64,000 nucleotides of DNA from a virus, in the IMG/VR virus record IMGVR_UViG_3300020202_000002, positions 24,747 through 88,746 of that record; one strand, given 5' to 3'. How positions within the stretch are numbered: the stretch's first letter is position 1; each line of letters starts with the position of its first letter. Of the stretch, positions 42,534 through 48,617 are shown piece after piece. A program made the position numbers and the translations under genes. The notes below the pieces were generated by a model, which saw only the letters and a list, made by a program, of their open reading frames with translations, made no database searches and was not told where the DNA came from.

Positions 42534-42860
42534 ATGTCCGCCATCCCTCAAGAAGTCCTGATCGACGCCGAAGGGGAATACCCCGACGAACTGGAGCCAG
42601 TCATCGAGGCCCTGTGGAAGGCCGCGAACGATCAGGTCGACATGGAAAGTCGCGAATTCGAGGGATACGAGGGCACGACTGACGCCGCGTGGGTCATCGT
42701 TCAGAACGAAGTCACCCTGAACGTGACCGCCTTCCCGGCGCTGCCGCAAAAGGTGTACGTCCATGTCGGTCGTCCCGGAGTGTACCTGACGCTGGCCAAA
42801 ATCGTCAGCCACGGCGCGAAGCGGATCGCAACCTACTCGGCGAGCATGTGGAGAGACTGA
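42534..42860 (+). CDS. unknown protein, first gene of early operon
   Basis: 108 residues; ATG 42534 is chosen because it follows the structured leader CCCCG...CTCAG...CTGAG...CGGGG. Acidic N-terminus (QEVLIDAEGEYPDELEPVIE), then a beta-rich half. No motif recognised. Its start codon is the first after the early promoter. Confidence 0.55.
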   Translation: MSAIPQEVLIDAEGEYPDELEPVIEALWKAANDQVDMESREFEGYEGTTDAAWVIVQNEVTLNVTAFPALPQKVYVHVGRPGVYLTLAKIVSHGAKRIATYSASMWRD

Positions 42861-43249
42861 TGCTTCCCATTCATTCACCGGCCTGGCACGAAGACATGCA
42901 GGCGAAACTTGACCTTGCTGGCGAGATGCACCGCATCGGCATGATCGCGAACGACCGCGAACGCGACATGTTCTTTGCGGCGCCGTGGCGATGGACGCCG
43001 GAATGGGAACGCTTTCGCCGCGGGCTGCCGCTGGATGGCAGCAAGGACAAGGACAACGAATTGCCAGCTTACATGACCCCGGTCGAAGCGTCTGCGTACT
43101 TGCGGATCCCAAAGGGGTCTCTCGACAACATGCGTTACGTTGGCGACGGTCCGGCGTACGTGAAGATCGGCAAGTCGGTGTACTACCGCAAGACCGATTG
43201 CGATGCGTTCATGGCAGACAACCTCGTGAACCTCGTGAACGTGGGATGA
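42860..43249 (+). CDS. excisionase-like MerR/HTH_17 protein
   Basis: 129 residues overlapping the previous stop. The C-terminal 55 residues contain MTPVEASAYLRIPKGSLDNM and YVKIGKSVYYRKTDCDAFM, a helix-turn-helix followed by a wing as in AlpA/Xis-type proteins. The N-terminal half has DRERDMFFAAPWRWTPEWER. It may direct integrase toward excision or act as a transcription regulator. Confidence 0.7.
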   Translation: MLPIHSPAWHEDMQAKLDLAGEMHRIGMIANDRERDMFFAAPWRWTPEWERFRRGLPLDGSKDKDNELPAYMTPVEASAYLRIPKGSLDNMRYVGDGPAYVKIGKSVYYRKTDCDAFMADNLVNLVNVG

Positions 43250-43256
43250 GGATTCC

Positions 43257-43484
43257 ATGCGTTGCTCCATCTGCTCGAACGCAGCGTCCGTCGAATGCGT
43301 CGACTGCCACCGGCTGGCGTGTCGAGAGTGCCGGTCTGTGTGGGACGTGTGCGATCGGTGCTCGTCGCGGCGGCAGAAGATCGACGATTCGCGTCGGGAA
43401 CGGGAAGCGAAACGGAAACCTGTTTTGAAGGAAAGCGGAGTGAACCCATGCGTCTTGACTTATCCAACGGCCTGGTCCAGATGA
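43257..43484 (+). CDS. B-box-like zinc-finger protein
   Basis: 75 residues. Eight cysteines in C-x2-C pairs (CSICSNAASVECVDCHRLAC then RECRSVWDVCDRC), resembling a cross-brace B-box/FYVE-like zinc fold, then a basic tail. The last 37 bases overlap the next gene's start. Role unknown; possibly protein-protein interaction. Confidence 0.6.
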   Translation: MRCSICSNAASVECVDCHRLACRECRSVWDVCDRCSSRRQKIDDSRREREAKRKPVLKESGVNPCVLTYPTAWSR

Positions 43485-43786
43485 TCGCCGAGAACCCGGC
43501 TGACGGTCTGTCGCTAGGCTGCCTCGCGAACATGCTGCGGCTGCAGCCAGACGTGACGAGCCGCGATGTTCGTTTGGTTCTAGCGACGGTGCCAGCAGCG
43601 AACGGATCGCTGACGTGGCGGAAGGAGCGCCCCAACGCTCCTGGTTTCTGGATGGCTCGATACCCATCAGGCACGATGGACGGATGGGACTATCCGCGAG
43701 AGAGGATCCCTGAGTATGCCGACGTTCTCTGGGCCGGGCCGGTCGTAGTCGAAGACGAAATCAAGATCACGGTTCCAAAGGAGTAA
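43448..43786 (+). CDS. unknown early protein
   Basis: 112 residues; ATG 43448 follows GCGGAG. The N-terminal half (LVQMIAENPADGLSLGCLAN, then SRDVRLVLATVP) looks like a winged-helix domain, and the C-terminal half is strand-rich with W-x-R. No named family. It overlaps the zinc-finger gene. Confidence 0.5.
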   Translation: MRLDLSNGLVQMIAENPADGLSLGCLANMLRLQPDVTSRDVRLVLATVPAANGSLTWRKERPNAPGFWMARYPSGTMDGWDYPRERIPEYADVLWAGPVVVEDEIKITVPKE

Positions 43787-43789
43787 GCC

Positions 43790-44128
43790 ATGGTCGCTCA
43801 AGGTCGCTCTGTTCGTATCTGCCATTGCTGCGGCAGTCCTGTTCAGGACGCCTTGTCGCACGAAGCCGCGGTCGTGCTGGGAGAACTGCGTGGGCTGATG
43901 TCGGAGATTCGCCAGCAGATCGAGCCGCAACCCGAGGCGACGACCATCATCGATAACGTTCGCAAGCTGTCGGCACGACTTCGCGCCGCTGCTGATTCGA
44001 TGGCGGTCAGCCGTGACATCATGTCCGACAACCCGGACGATCTGATTTCCGACTGGATCGCATCGAATCGGTCGCTGGCCGAGCAGTTGTTGGCGGTAAC
44101 GGTCGAGACGAAGACGTTGGTGTTTTGA
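43790..44128 (+). CDS. unknown early protein with Cys pair
   Basis: 112 residues after AAAGGAGTAAGCC. RICHCCGSPVQDALSHEAAV provides one zinc-like C-x-C-C cluster, followed by a long helical region. Terminated by a strong hairpin at 44143. Confidence 0.5.
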   Translation: MVAQGRSVRICHCCGSPVQDALSHEAAVVLGELRGLMSEIRQQIEPQPEATTIIDNVRKLSARLRAAADSMAVSRDIMSDNPDDLISDWIASNRSLAEQLLAVTVETKTLVF

Positions 44129-44142
44129 AACCCGGTGCACGG

Positions 44143-44199
44143 CCTGCCCCCGATCGGCAGGAGTCCGAGGCTCGGATGCGACGGGGGCAGGTTCTTTTT
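44143..44199 (+). terminator. strong rho-independent terminator
   Basis: A 10-bp outer stem CCTGCCCCCG/CGGGGGCAGG enclosing an inner TCCGAG/CTCGGA hairpin, followed directly by TTCTTTTT. It ends the first early transcription unit, so the 44.4-47 kb locus probably has its own promoter or depends on read-through. Confidence 0.75.
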
Positions 44200-44430
44200 C
44201 ACGAGAGCAACAGGATGGCCGGTAGCGGTATTAGCGGGCGAGTCTCGCGCCCATTCAGTGGCGAGTTAGTCTCGCTGGATGGCGTGGCAACAGACTGCGG
44301 TAACGACGTAAATAAGCACACCGGACCGGCAGGTTCGGGTGTCCCTCGTCGTCCAGTCGCCACGCACGAAGGCGATGCACTCTCGCTTAAGGCCACGCCC
44401 TCAGGGGCAAAACACGCGGGAGATGTGTCG
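44200..44430. other. non-coding stretch before the Cas12-like locus
   Basis: About 230 bases without a convincing gene, although a + frame is open through it. Several short inverted repeats (GGCGAGTCTCGC near 44235, GGCGAGTTAGTCTCGC near 44262) and TTAGTCTCGC resemble the complement of the array's GAGAC end. A small RNA here is possible but not demonstrated. Confidence 0.35.
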
Positions 44431-44685
44431 ATGGCCTCCCGCAACCATCACCGACCGCGCCGGCCATCCTATTGCTCTCGACGGAAGCGTGGTGCGAGGA
44501 AGTTTTCTCTTCCATGCCTTTACTGTGACAAGCCAGTGTCCATGAATGCTGGCCGTTTCATCGAGTTGTTCGACGCCGACAAGCGTCCGGTATGCAGAAG
44601 GTGCCTACCTTACAGTTTCTATTTGGAGGCTTTTCATGACAGCAACAGCAGCAAAAGTGGCGAAGTTGAAAGACCTGGCTGGTAA
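44431..44685 (+). CDS. small zinc-finger protein upstream of array locus
   Basis: 84 residues from ATG 44431 with GGGAG upstream. Arg-rich start (NHHRPRRPSYCSRRKRGARK), then CLYCDKPVSMNAGRFIEL FDADKRPVCRRC, a two-pair zinc site. The final 50 bases overlap the next gene. Possibly part of the array locus; function unknown. Confidence 0.5.
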   Translation: MASRNHHRPRRPSYCSRRKRGARKFSLPCLYCDKPVSMNAGRFIELFDADKRPVCRRCLPYSFYLEAFHDSNSSKSGEVERPGW

Positions 44686-45178
44686 GGCCGGCCAGTCGAT
44701 CTACGAGAGACTCGGCATCGTGCAGGAAGTTCTCGCCGACAAGGAATACGTCGCGGCCCACTACGGAGACGAGTCCAAGGCATTGGAAACTCTCGAAGCC
44801 GATGTGTTCGGCGACTTGTGCGGCTCGCGGTCCCTGACGGAACTTCTGGAAGTTCGCAAAGCGTTTCCCAGCGCCGAGCAGTGGAAGCAGCACAAGTGGA
44901 ACCTTTCGCGGCTACTGGCCGAGTGGGACGAACGCCGTCTTGCTGCTCGCGACGAGAGCGAGAAGCCGGAACGAAAGTCGCCCGTATCTCGCAAGGAACA
45001 CGAGACGGTCTTGCAGAAGCTTGCCGAGACGGAGCACGTCGCCGAGCGAAACGCCAAGACGGTCGACGAGCTGCGCGAGAAGCTTCGTCAGGTCGAGCAC
45101 GAGAACATCGCATTGCGGGCCAAGGTGGAGGAACTTGAGAGGCTGCTACAGGGCAGTTTGTCGCGAGCGGCAAGGTGA
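44636..45178 (+). CDS. coiled-coil protein upstream of array
   Basis: 180 residues; ATG 44636 is chosen for the GGAGG seven bases upstream. N-terminal helices (KLKDLAGKAGQSIYERLGIV), a middle WKQHKWNLSRLLAEWDERRL segment, and a C-terminal heptad coiled coil (TVDELREKLRQVEHENIAL then AKVEELERLL). No known Cas accessory is recognised. It ends 15 bases before the hairpin at 45193. Confidence 0.6.
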   Translation: MTATAAKVAKLKDLAGKAGQSIYERLGIVQEVLADKEYVAAHYGDESKALETLEADVFGDLCGSRSLTELLEVRKAFPSAEQWKQHKWNLSRLLAEWDERRLAARDESEKPERKSPVSRKEHETVLQKLAETEHVAERNAKTVDELREKLRQVEHENIALRAKVEELERLLQGSLSRAAR

Positions 45179-45192
45179 TGGACCAAACCCAG

Positions 45193-45230
45193 GTAGTCGC
45201 TCGCGTTTCGCAAGAGACGTGAGCGACTAC
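45193..45230 (+). promoter_or_regulatory. long inverted repeat before the array
   Basis: Perfect 10-bp arms GTAGTCGCTC/GAGCGACTAC with an inner GTTTC...GAGAC pairing (one G-U). No T-tract follows, so it may be a leader or processing structure rather than a terminator. GGTCTCAC at 45248 is complementary to the GTGAGAC end of the repeats. Confidence 0.5.
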
Positions 45231-45342
45231 GATTGTGACTCGCACTGGTCTCACAGCTATCGGAAACGGTGATGAAAACGCTGGGCTCTCGCGACGTGAC
45301 GACAAAACGTGGATGGCAATGCGGTGGCGACAGGTGGCCGTA

Positions 45343-45667
45343 GCAGAAGGTTGAGATCAGCAGGTGATGGTGAGACGCTAAGGCGATTCTGACGACCTCG
45401 CAATTCCTTGAGTAGCAGAAGGTTGAAAGCAGAAGGTGATGGTGAGACTAGGACAAGCACGCAAACCTACAGGGAAGGCAACGGTGCAGAAGGTTGGGAT
45501 CAAAAGGTGATGGTGAGACGGTCATGAACAAGGCTCTCGAAGCGACAGGCGCGTTGGGTGCAGAAGGTTTGATCGAAGTGGTGATGGCGAGGCTCGGGCC
45601 GACAGTTTGCAGGACAGTCAGGCGGTTGGTATCGCAGAAGGCTTAGTGAAAAGGTGAGAGCATGGGA
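45343..45667 (+). CRISPR. CRISPR-like array, left part (5 repeats, 4 spacers)
   Basis: 34-bp repeats start at 45343, 45415, 45486, 45560 and 45634. The conserved blocks are GCAGAAGG at the 5' end and AAGGTGATGGTGAGAC at the 3' end, with a variable 10-base middle. Spacers are 38, 37, 40 and 40 bases and unrelated to one another. The first three repeats are well conserved; the fourth and fifth are degenerate, and the fifth contains the start codon of the Cas12-like gene. The repeats lack self-complementarity, unlike many CRISPRs, so the assignment is tentative. Confidence 0.6.
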
Positions 45668-47047
45668 CAACCTGAAACGACAAAGTGTGTCCTGAAGCTG
45701 CGCCTTGGTGCCAGCCTGACTGGTCCGACCAAGCGGATGGCACGCGACCTACACCAAGCGTCCCTTCTGTACAACCAGTGCCGAAATGCTATCGTGCGGG
45801 CCTGGGAACGCAGTGCGGAAGACAACCCAAGCGAAACGTTCGCGATGTTCGTATGCCGTTGTGGTGCTGCCGAAAGGCGAGCCTCTCGCAAGGCCGCTGG
45901 AGAATCCAAGGTCCGCGAGCACTGTACTTGCGAAGACAACCCGTGTGAGGTGGCCAGACAAGCGTGCCCATTGCTGGCTGCCAAGATCACCACGTCTTGC
46001 GCCACGCAGGAAGTGTCGGCCAAACTGCGGTCCAAGCTCCCCTGGAACCGACCGAACAAGGCACACCGTTACATATGGCAGGGCATACTCGCCAACCAGG
46101 TTGCGCGGCCATGCTATCGCGGCTCGGAACTGCCGGTGCCTTGCCAGGACGCCAAGCTTTCGCTCACGGATAGCGGATACACGCTCAGTTTCCCGGTGTG
46201 GTCCTTGGCATCCGGTCGGCAGCACCGTAATTTCCTGTGCCGCATCCCGACGAAGCGGCTCACTCGCGGCTACAAAAGAATCCTTTTCAACATCGTCAAG
46301 GGCGAGTGGAATCTGTGCGATTCTCGCTTGCAGTTCCACGAACCCAGATCGCGGCAAAAGAAGGGTTTCTGGGCCATCCACCTTGTCTACGATCGCAAGC
46401 AGGATCCGATCGCCGGATTGGACAGCAAGCAGGTCGCCAGGCTTACTCTCCAGCCCAAGGACGCCAAGAAGCCTTTCGATGTCAGCACGGATGGTGTTTT
46501 CAAGCCATGGCTGCTGGGTGACGTGGATGTGTATCTCGGCTTCCTGTCTCGTTTGGAGACTCGCCGATTGGAGATGCGCCTACGTCACAAGGAGAAGGGG
46601 TCGGGGCGGCGTGGCCATGGGCGAGGTCGAACCGAAAAGGCGATTCGTCCGGCGACTCGCAAGGCGCGCAACATCGCTCGTCTGTTCCAGTGGCGCATCG
46701 TCGCGCAACTCGTGCGGTTCTGCGAGCGGTACGGATGTGGCGTCGTTGAGTTTAGCGAGCCGAAACAAGGGCAGAAGAATGCCAGCTGGTTTGCAGTGCC
46801 TGGTCGGCCGTGGACATGGGCGGACTTTATGAGCCGGCTGAAGCACAAGCTGTGGGTGAACGGCATCGATCTACGCGAGAGCGAAGGTGGTGAACAGAAA
46901 CAGGCACGTCGCTCGCGTGGCCCAAAGGTTAATGGTGGCACTGGTAACGGCAAGATGCCACACAATGGAGGCGAAGTGGCGAACGGAAAGAATGGGGTCG
47001 CTCGCAAGACGGGGCGAAAAGCTGGACGGGGACGCGACGAAAAGTAA
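45662..47047 (+). CDS. Cas12/TnpB-like protein, predicted nuclease-dead and C-terminally truncated
   Basis: 461 residues. Layout follows Cas12/TnpB: an N-terminal strand-helix start (CVLKLRLGASLTGPTKRMAR), a Cys-rich insert at about 65-102, and a basic RuvC bridge region (SGRRGHGRGRTEKAIRP, about 314-330) followed by ARNIARLFQWRIVAQLVRFC and CGVVEFSEP. Where RuvC-I should read G-V-D-L-G there is ARLTLQ (Thr262 at the Asp position). Where RuvC-II should have E-D-L there is S-E-P (Ser365). The protein then ends in a Gly/Lys/Arg-rich tail, with no C-x2-C zinc ribbon and no RuvC-III Asp. It may bind RNA and DNA without cutting, like Cas12m or TldR proteins. The family call rests on motif layout only. 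Confidence 0.65.
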   Translation: MGQPETTKCVLKLRLGASLTGPTKRMARDLHQASLLYNQCRNAIVRAWERSAEDNPSETFAMFVCRCGAAERRASRKAAGESKVREHCTCEDNPCEVARQACPLLAAKITTSCATQEVSAKLRSKLPWNRPNKAHRYIWQGILANQVARPCYRGSELPVPCQDAKLSLTDSGYTLSFPVWSLASGRQHRNFLCRIPTKRLTRGYKRILFNIVKGEWNLCDSRLQFHEPRSRQKKGFWAIHLVYDRKQDPIAGLDSKQVARLTLQPKDAKKPFDVSTDGVFKPWLLGDVDVYLGFLSRLETRRLEMRLRHKEKGSGRRGHGRGRTEKAIRPATRKARNIARLFQWRIVAQLVRFCERYGCGVVEFSEPKQGQKNASWFAVPGRPWTWADFMSRLKHKLWVNGIDLRESEGGEQKQARRSRGPKVNGGTGNGKMPHNGGEVANGKNGVARKTGRKAGRGRDEK

Positions 47048-47055
47048 TGGCAGGT

Positions 47056-47238
47056 GCAGAAGGTTGGAAGCAGAAGGTGATGGTGAGACGAACACGTCGA
47101 ACACGGTCACGTACTTCTCCGAGGATGGTGCAGAAGGTGTCGAGTCAAAGGTGATGGTGAGACGGCCTGATTGCGCAGCCAAGTAAATGAACGCAGAGGC
47201 GGGTTCAGAAGGTTTCGAGTCAAAGGTGATGGTGAGAC
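47056..47238 (+). CRISPR. CRISPR-like array, right part (3 repeats, 2 spacers)
   Basis: Repeats at 47056, 47130 and 47205 (34 bp, same strand as the left part) separated by 40- and 41-base unique segments. All three keep the AAGGTGATGGTGAGAC end exactly; the third has T for the first G. The gene thus sits inside one array or between two. No cas1 or cas2 is visible in the window. Confidence 0.6.
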
Positions 47239-47242
47239 GTGT

Positions 47243-47329
47243 ATGAGCAACGACAAACGAACCTGGCTATCCACGTTGGCCAGAGTGGCCAGCGCCTTGC
47301 GATGGATAGCGAAACTGTTCGTGTGGTGA
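47243..47329 (+). CDS. 28-residue amphipathic peptide (candidate)
   Basis: An ATG four bases after the last repeat opens a 28-codon frame encoding a basic, tryptophan-containing helix (WLSTLARVASALRWIAKLF). The repeat's GGTGAG could act as its ribosome site. No independent evidence of expression. Confidence 0.25.
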   Translation: MSNDKRTWLSTLARVASALRWIAKLFVW

Positions 47330-47351
47330 AGCCGGAAATGGAGGTCCCAAC

Positions 47352-47558
47352 ATGCTGGTTCTGGCGCGTCGAATCGAGGAAGAGTTGATCATCAACAACA
47401 ACATCACTGTGAAGGTGATCGAGTTGGGCCGAGGCCAGGTCAAGCTGGGCATAACCTGCGACCGCAACATTCCGGTTTATCGCAGGGAACTGGTCAAGAC
47501 GCAGGACCAGGTGAAGACGCTCTGGGGAACGGTTCCCGTTGGAGACGCCGATGCCTGA
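47352..47558 (+). CDS. csrA: CsrA-family translational regulator
   Basis: 68 residues. MLVLARRIEEELIINNNITV, KVIELGRGQVKLGITC and NIPVYRREL are the CsrA core, with Arg44-equivalent in the V-Y-R-R-E-L segment. CsrA dimers bind A-N-GGA in mRNA leaders and block or stabilise messages. Its own leader has AATGGAGGT, an A-N-GGA motif overlapping the ribosome site, so autoregulation is likely. A phage-borne CsrA may redirect host carbon, motility or phage gene expression. Confidence 0.88.
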   Translation: MLVLARRIEEELIINNNITVKVIELGRGQVKLGITCDRNIPVYRRELVKTQDQVKTLWGTVPVGDADA

Positions 47559-47862
47559 CCTAAGCCGCCTAACTGAACGTCAGAAGGCCATCTACGAGTT
47601 CGTGCGCGGCATCATCATCAAGCGCGGCTACGGACCAACGGTGCGCGAAATCGGCGATGCGTTCGACATCAGCTCGCCAAACGGAGTCAGCGTTCATCTT
47701 CGATCGCTCCAGAAGAAGGGTTTGATTCATCGCAACAAGGGCGAGGCCCGCGCCATAACGATCGTCGGCATGGAACTGAGCGCCGCGCCGCCGTGCCGGT
47801 GCCCCAGGTGCGGCCACGTTATCGGAGAGCCGGTGGAGATGGCGGAGGTGTCCGGTGTCTGA
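47551..47862 (+). CDS. LexA-like DNA-binding domain without protease
   Basis: 103 residues; ATG 47551 overlaps the csrA end. LTERQKAIYEFVRGIIIKRG, YGPTVREIGDAFDISSPNGV and VHLRSLQKKGLIHRNKGEAR are the LexA winged-helix domain. Instead of the S24 autoprotease there is a short zinc-ribbon-like end (CRCPRCGHVIG). Such a truncated protein could bind SOS boxes but not self-cleave. Confidence 0.8.
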   Translation: MPDLSRLTERQKAIYEFVRGIIIKRGYGPTVREIGDAFDISSPNGVSVHLRSLQKKGLIHRNKGEARAITIVGMELSAAPPCRCPRCGHVIGEPVEMAEVSGV

Positions 47863-48193
47863 CCTGCAACGAAATCTGTTCGGCAACGACCCAGACCTGA
47901 CGCCGACGGTGTTCGCGCAGCGGCACAGCCGGACCAGCGTCGAAGCTGGCGAGAAGATCAAGCCGGTGCTGAACTTCCTGGAGCGGAAGGTGCTGGAATT
48001 CTTCCAGGCAAAGGGAGATGCCGGCGCGACCGACGAAGAGGCCCAGGAAGGCACCGGTCTGGGAGGTAGCACAGAAAGACCGCGGCGGACCTCGCTGGTT
48101 GAGCACGGTTTACTCAGGGACAGCGGACGAACGAGGAGAACTCGGAGCGGAAGGCAGGCGGTGGTGTGGATCTACATCGCTCAGGAGGAATGA
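47855..48193 (+). CDS. winged-helix DNA-binding protein
   Basis: 112 residues from GTG overlapping the previous stop. VLEFFQAKGDAGATDEEAQE then RPRRTSLVEHGLLRDSGRTR and RTRSGRQAVVW match phage winged-helix proteins with G-A-T-D-E-E...R-P-R-R-x-x-L...G. Probably an early regulator or recombination accessory. Confidence 0.65.
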   Translation: MSDLQRNLFGNDPDLTPTVFAQRHSRTSVEAGEKIKPVLNFLERKVLEFFQAKGDAGATDEEAQEGTGLGGSTERPRRTSLVEHGLLRDSGRTRRTRSGRQAVVWIYIAQEE

Positions 48194-48462
48194 CCATGAG
48201 CAGGAACGGCCAACGAACCCCGGAACAGATATTCGGCATCAAGCCGGAGCACGCGGCTGAACTGCTGGAGAAACTGACGCCGCGCGAGAAGGAAGTTGCG
48301 GCACTGATGGCGGCCGGCTGGACGAACTCGACGATCGCAGCGCGGCTCGACATCAGCAAGAAAACGCTCGACATCCACAGGGGCAAGGTGAAGCGCGGCC
48401 TTGGCTGTCCGATCAACGGCATCGGTCGCATCGTATTCGCGAGCATGTTTGCGCAGGAGTGA
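48190..48462 (+). CDS. LuxR/GerE-type helix-turn-helix protein
   Basis: 90 residues; ATG 48190 follows CAGGAGG. LTPREKEVAALMAAGWTNST then IAARLDISKKTLDIHRGKV is the GerE/LuxR C-terminal DNA-binding domain with no sensing domain. Likely a transcription regulator of phage genes, or an anti-/co-activator. Confidence 0.8.
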   Translation: MTMSRNGQRTPEQIFGIKPEHAAELLEKLTPREKEVAALMAAGWTNSTIAARLDISKKTLDIHRGKVKRGLGCPINGIGRIVFASMFAQE

Positions 48463-48473
48463 GTGAAGCAATC

Positions 48474-48617
48474 CCGGCGCCTACCGGTCTGTCTCCATCG
48501 GCAGGAGGGGGGAAGCAGCGGACGCCGGCTCTCCGCGTGGAAACCGGCAACCTAGTTGTTACCCCGCCATGTCAGCCGGGGTGGTCCCGGCGACATTGGC
48601 GGGAGGGACTGATTGTC
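48474..48617 (+). promoter_or_regulatory. structured leader before the PD-(D/E)XK gene
   Basis: 145 bases of non-coding RNA with two mutually exclusive foldings: ACCCCG/CGGGGT (48561-48582), or CCGCCATGTC pairing with GACATTGGCGG (48564-48602). The alternative stems and the later GGGAGGGACTG resemble an attenuation or translational switch. No riboswitch class recognised. Confidence 0.45.

Noticed and set aside
45249-45282. Possible ninth repeat upstream (GGTGATGAAAAC)
   Set aside because: Only GGTGATG matches and the 5' block GCAGAAGG is missing; spacing to the first repeat does not fit.
45257-45460. Minus-strand frame through the repeats (VSPSPSAFNLLL repeats)
   Set aside because: It only reflects the repeats themselves; a second copy (VSPSPSASNLL) appears in the right part of the array for the same reason.
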